Assembly (NCBI RefSeq): GCF_019931755.1
Contig: NZ_CP082918.1
Coordinates: forward strand, 1,530,001 to 1,594,000
DNA length: 64,000 nucleotides
Direction: 5' to 3'
Source of the DNA: Sutcliffiella horikoshii
GTDB lineage: Bacteria; Bacillota; Bacilli; Bacillales; Bacillaceae_I
A program made the translations under genes and the position numbers. Within the stretch, counting starts at the first letter, position 1; each line of letters starts with the position of its first letter. Shown here one piece after another: positions 62,733 to 64,000 of this stretch. A model generated the notes under the pieces. It saw only the letters and a program-made list of their open reading frames with translations, ran no database searches and had not been told where the DNA came from.

Positions 62733-63695
62733 TTAATAGCCTTTTTTGTAATCAACCAAATTTATTGAGGGATTTTCCCTTTTTAAATAGTGTTTCAGAT
62801 TTGGAATGAAAATATCCTCTATGACACGTTTAGTATAGTGCTCTGTGGAACCTGAAGTATGAGGGGTGATAATGACATTATCCATATCCCATAAAGGGCT
62901 ATTTTCTTCTAAAGGCTCTTTGGTAAAAACATCAAGACCGGCTCCGGCGATGACGTTTTCTTGTAAGGCTTGTATTAGTTCATTTTCCACGATTACTTCT
63001 CCGCGCCCTATATTAATGAGGAAAGCTGATTTTTTCATGCTATTAAATTCTTCTGTCCCAAACACTCCTTCCGTTTCATCTGTCAAAGGAAGTGTAATAA
63101 CCACGTAGTCGCATTTTGTTAAAACTTCATGCAATCTGTCAGGCGTGAACATTTCATCAACATTGTCAGTAGGTTTGCCAGAATGGCGAACTCCAACTAC
63201 ATTCATTCGAAAAGCTTTAGCTATTTTAGCGGTTTCTTTTCCAATCTTACCTACTCCAATAATACCTAGTGTCTTCCCGTGAATTTCAAGGTTCATCTGT
63301 GCATGATGCCACTTTTTCTGCTGTTGTTGCTGCACATATGTATGAATCTTTCTGGTCAAACCCAGCATTAGAGCAAAAATCGTCTCAGAAATTGGATAAG
63401 CATGAACACCGTTCGCACTTGTTAACACAATACCATTCTCAGAAAGTGTTGTTAACGGCATATTGTTGACACCTGCACTCCACGATTGTATCCAACGAAG
63501 ATTAGAACCTTCGACCAATGAAAGCTCCTCCAAATCCTTTTTCCATCCAACAACTATTTCAGCCTCTTTTGCATGAGGCGTCCATATTTCTTTGTCTTTT
63601 CCTACTATAACTTCAAATTCTGGCGCAAGGTCTTTAATTTGTTGAGTATAATCTTCTCCGATATTTTGAGTGATAAGCATAAGTCGTTTTGACAT
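62733..63695 (-). CDS. D-2-hydroxyacid dehydrogenase
   Basis: The 320-residue enzyme has the NAD motif LGIIGVGKIGKETAKIAKAF and the catalytic set Arg in INIGRGEVI, Glu in the stretch AGAGLDVFTKEPL, and His in IITPHTSGS. The N-terminal catalytic lobe includes SWSAGVNNMPL. Enzymes of this family reduce 2-keto acids or act as phosphoglycerate or glyoxylate dehydrogenases. No ACT domain is present, so it is not SerA. AAGGAG precedes the start on the minus strand. Confidence 0.9.
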   Translation of the reverse strand: MSKRLMLITQNIGEDYTQQIKDLAPEFEVIVGKDKEIWTPHAKEAEIVVGWKKDLEELSLVEGSNLRWIQSWSAGVNNMPLTTLSENGIVLTSANGVHAYPISETIFALMLGLTRKIHTYVQQQQQKKWHHAQMNLEIHGKTLGIIGVGKIGKETAKIAKAFRMNVVGVRHSGKPTDNVDEMFTPDRLHEVLTKCDYVVITLPLTDETEGVFGTEEFNSMKKSAFLINIGRGEVIVENELIQALQENVIAGAGLDVFTKEPLEENSPLWDMDNVIITPHTSGSTEHYTKRVIEDIFIPNLKHYLKRENPSINLVDYKKGY

Positions 63696-63856
63696 TTATA
63701 TTGACTCCTTCAATTGTGGTCTTTAATTCATTTTAACAGATTATAGATAATTATTAGAAATTTAAAGGGGAGTTCCTAGGATTTGAGGGTGAAATGTCGA
63801 ATATTAGTAGTGGGATTAATAAGTATATAATGAAGGAACTATTCTAGAACGGCAGA

Positions 63857-63898
63857 AGTAAAGGGACGCAGCTTAAAACCGATGTGTCTCTTTACTTT
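63857..63898 (+). terminator. Terminator-like hairpin
   Basis: AGTAAAGGGAC pairs with GTCTCTTTACT (one G-T or mismatch), with a T-rich tail. No gene precedes it on the plus strand within 160 bases, so it may close a small transcript or face the minus strand. Confidence 0.45.
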
Positions 63899-63928
63899 TA
63901 TAGTGGTTTTTCCGACTATCATACAGTT

Positions 63929-63945
63929 TGTACAGATTTCGTACA
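63929..63945. promoter_or_regulatory. Inverted repeat, putative enhancer-binding site
   Basis: TGTAC-AGATTTC-GTACA is a perfect five-base dyad, 31 bases before the sigma-54 promoter, a common place for an activator of the RocR/AcoR/BkdR type. Confidence 0.5.
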
Positions 63946-63975
63946 CTTTTTCATATTAAATACTACCAACATTAC

Positions 63976-63991
63976 TGGCATGCTTTTTGCA
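63976..63991 (+). promoter_or_regulatory. Sigma-54 (SigL) promoter
   Basis: CTGGCATG-CTTT-TTGCA matches the -24/-12 consensus (YTGGCACG-N4-TTGCW) at all but one position, with GG (63977-63978) and GC (63989-63990) twelve bases apart. It points rightwards out of the window, so the next gene is probably a SigL-dependent catabolic gene. Confidence 0.8.
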
Positions 63992-64000
63992 TTAAACATT

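Overview
The window looks like chromosomal DNA of a low-GC, endospore-forming Gram-positive bacterium of the Bacillaceae. The evidence is strong AGGAGG-type ribosome sites with frequent TTG and GTG starts, a hut operon with HutP antitermination, KinA/KinB-type sporulation kinases, GerP-like and CotP-like spore genes, a stressosome RsbR protein, two tandem subtilisins and TTGACA-17-TATAAT promoters. The genus cannot be fixed from the sequence alone. No rRNA, tRNA, prophage, classical IS or CRISPR array was seen. The only complete mobile element recognised is one group II intron.

Layout. Positions 1-8100: the 3' end of a LysM-NlpC/P60 cell-wall endopeptidase, a repeat-rich gap, two tandem membrane proteins that fuse a degenerate ECF sigma factor to a zinc-finger anti-sigma module, an ArsR regulator, an SDR and a membrane protein. 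8100-14300: hutPHUIG for histidine breakdown to glutamate, with a HutP-type terminator before hutH. 14300-21500: YkwC-like dehydrogenase, three-PAS histidine kinase, NSS transporter, two secreted subtilisins. 21500-25000: an ECF sigma operon with a small membrane protein and a large extracytoplasmic TPR protein. 25000-36200: patA, an IDEAL-domain protein, a purine permease under a putative PurR operator, PadR, a KinB-like kinase, a lipoprotein, an MFS protein, a redoxin with a PerR-like operator, and a spore cluster (CotP-like Hsp20 plus five GerP-like small proteins). 36200-44200: a cluster of two M20 amidohydrolases, a regulator of unusual architecture and an AbgT transporter, then an HPr paralogue, an acyltransferase and two helically phased repeat arrays.

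44200-56100: VOC, Nudix and membrane proteins, then an ABC-F ribosome-protection gene. The ABC-F gene has a strong promoter, a 14-codon leader peptide, a terminator/antiterminator pair and a group IIC intron inserted straight after the terminator. Next come a LURP-one-like protein, a four-LysM protein, an epimerase, an AbrB-type membrane protein, an MFS exporter, and an rsgA paralogue with its own 23-codon leader ORF and terminator. 56100-64000: hydrolase, LD-carboxypeptidase, YwaF, a 31-residue membrane peptide, a cREC protein, Mug DNA glycosylase, RsbR and a D-2-hydroxyacid dehydrogenase. The window ends in a sigma-54 promoter with an upstream inverted repeat, pointing to a gene beyond the edge.

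Themes: membrane-embedded transcriptional control (sigma/anti-sigma fusions and the ECF operon), translation-stress responses through leader peptides (ABC-F and RsgA), amino-acid scavenging (proteases, hut, amidohydrolases, transporter), and dispersed short repeats. A roughly 340 bp composite repeat occurs three times, with one single and one deleted version. A GGGGTCTGACCCC palindrome also occurs three times.
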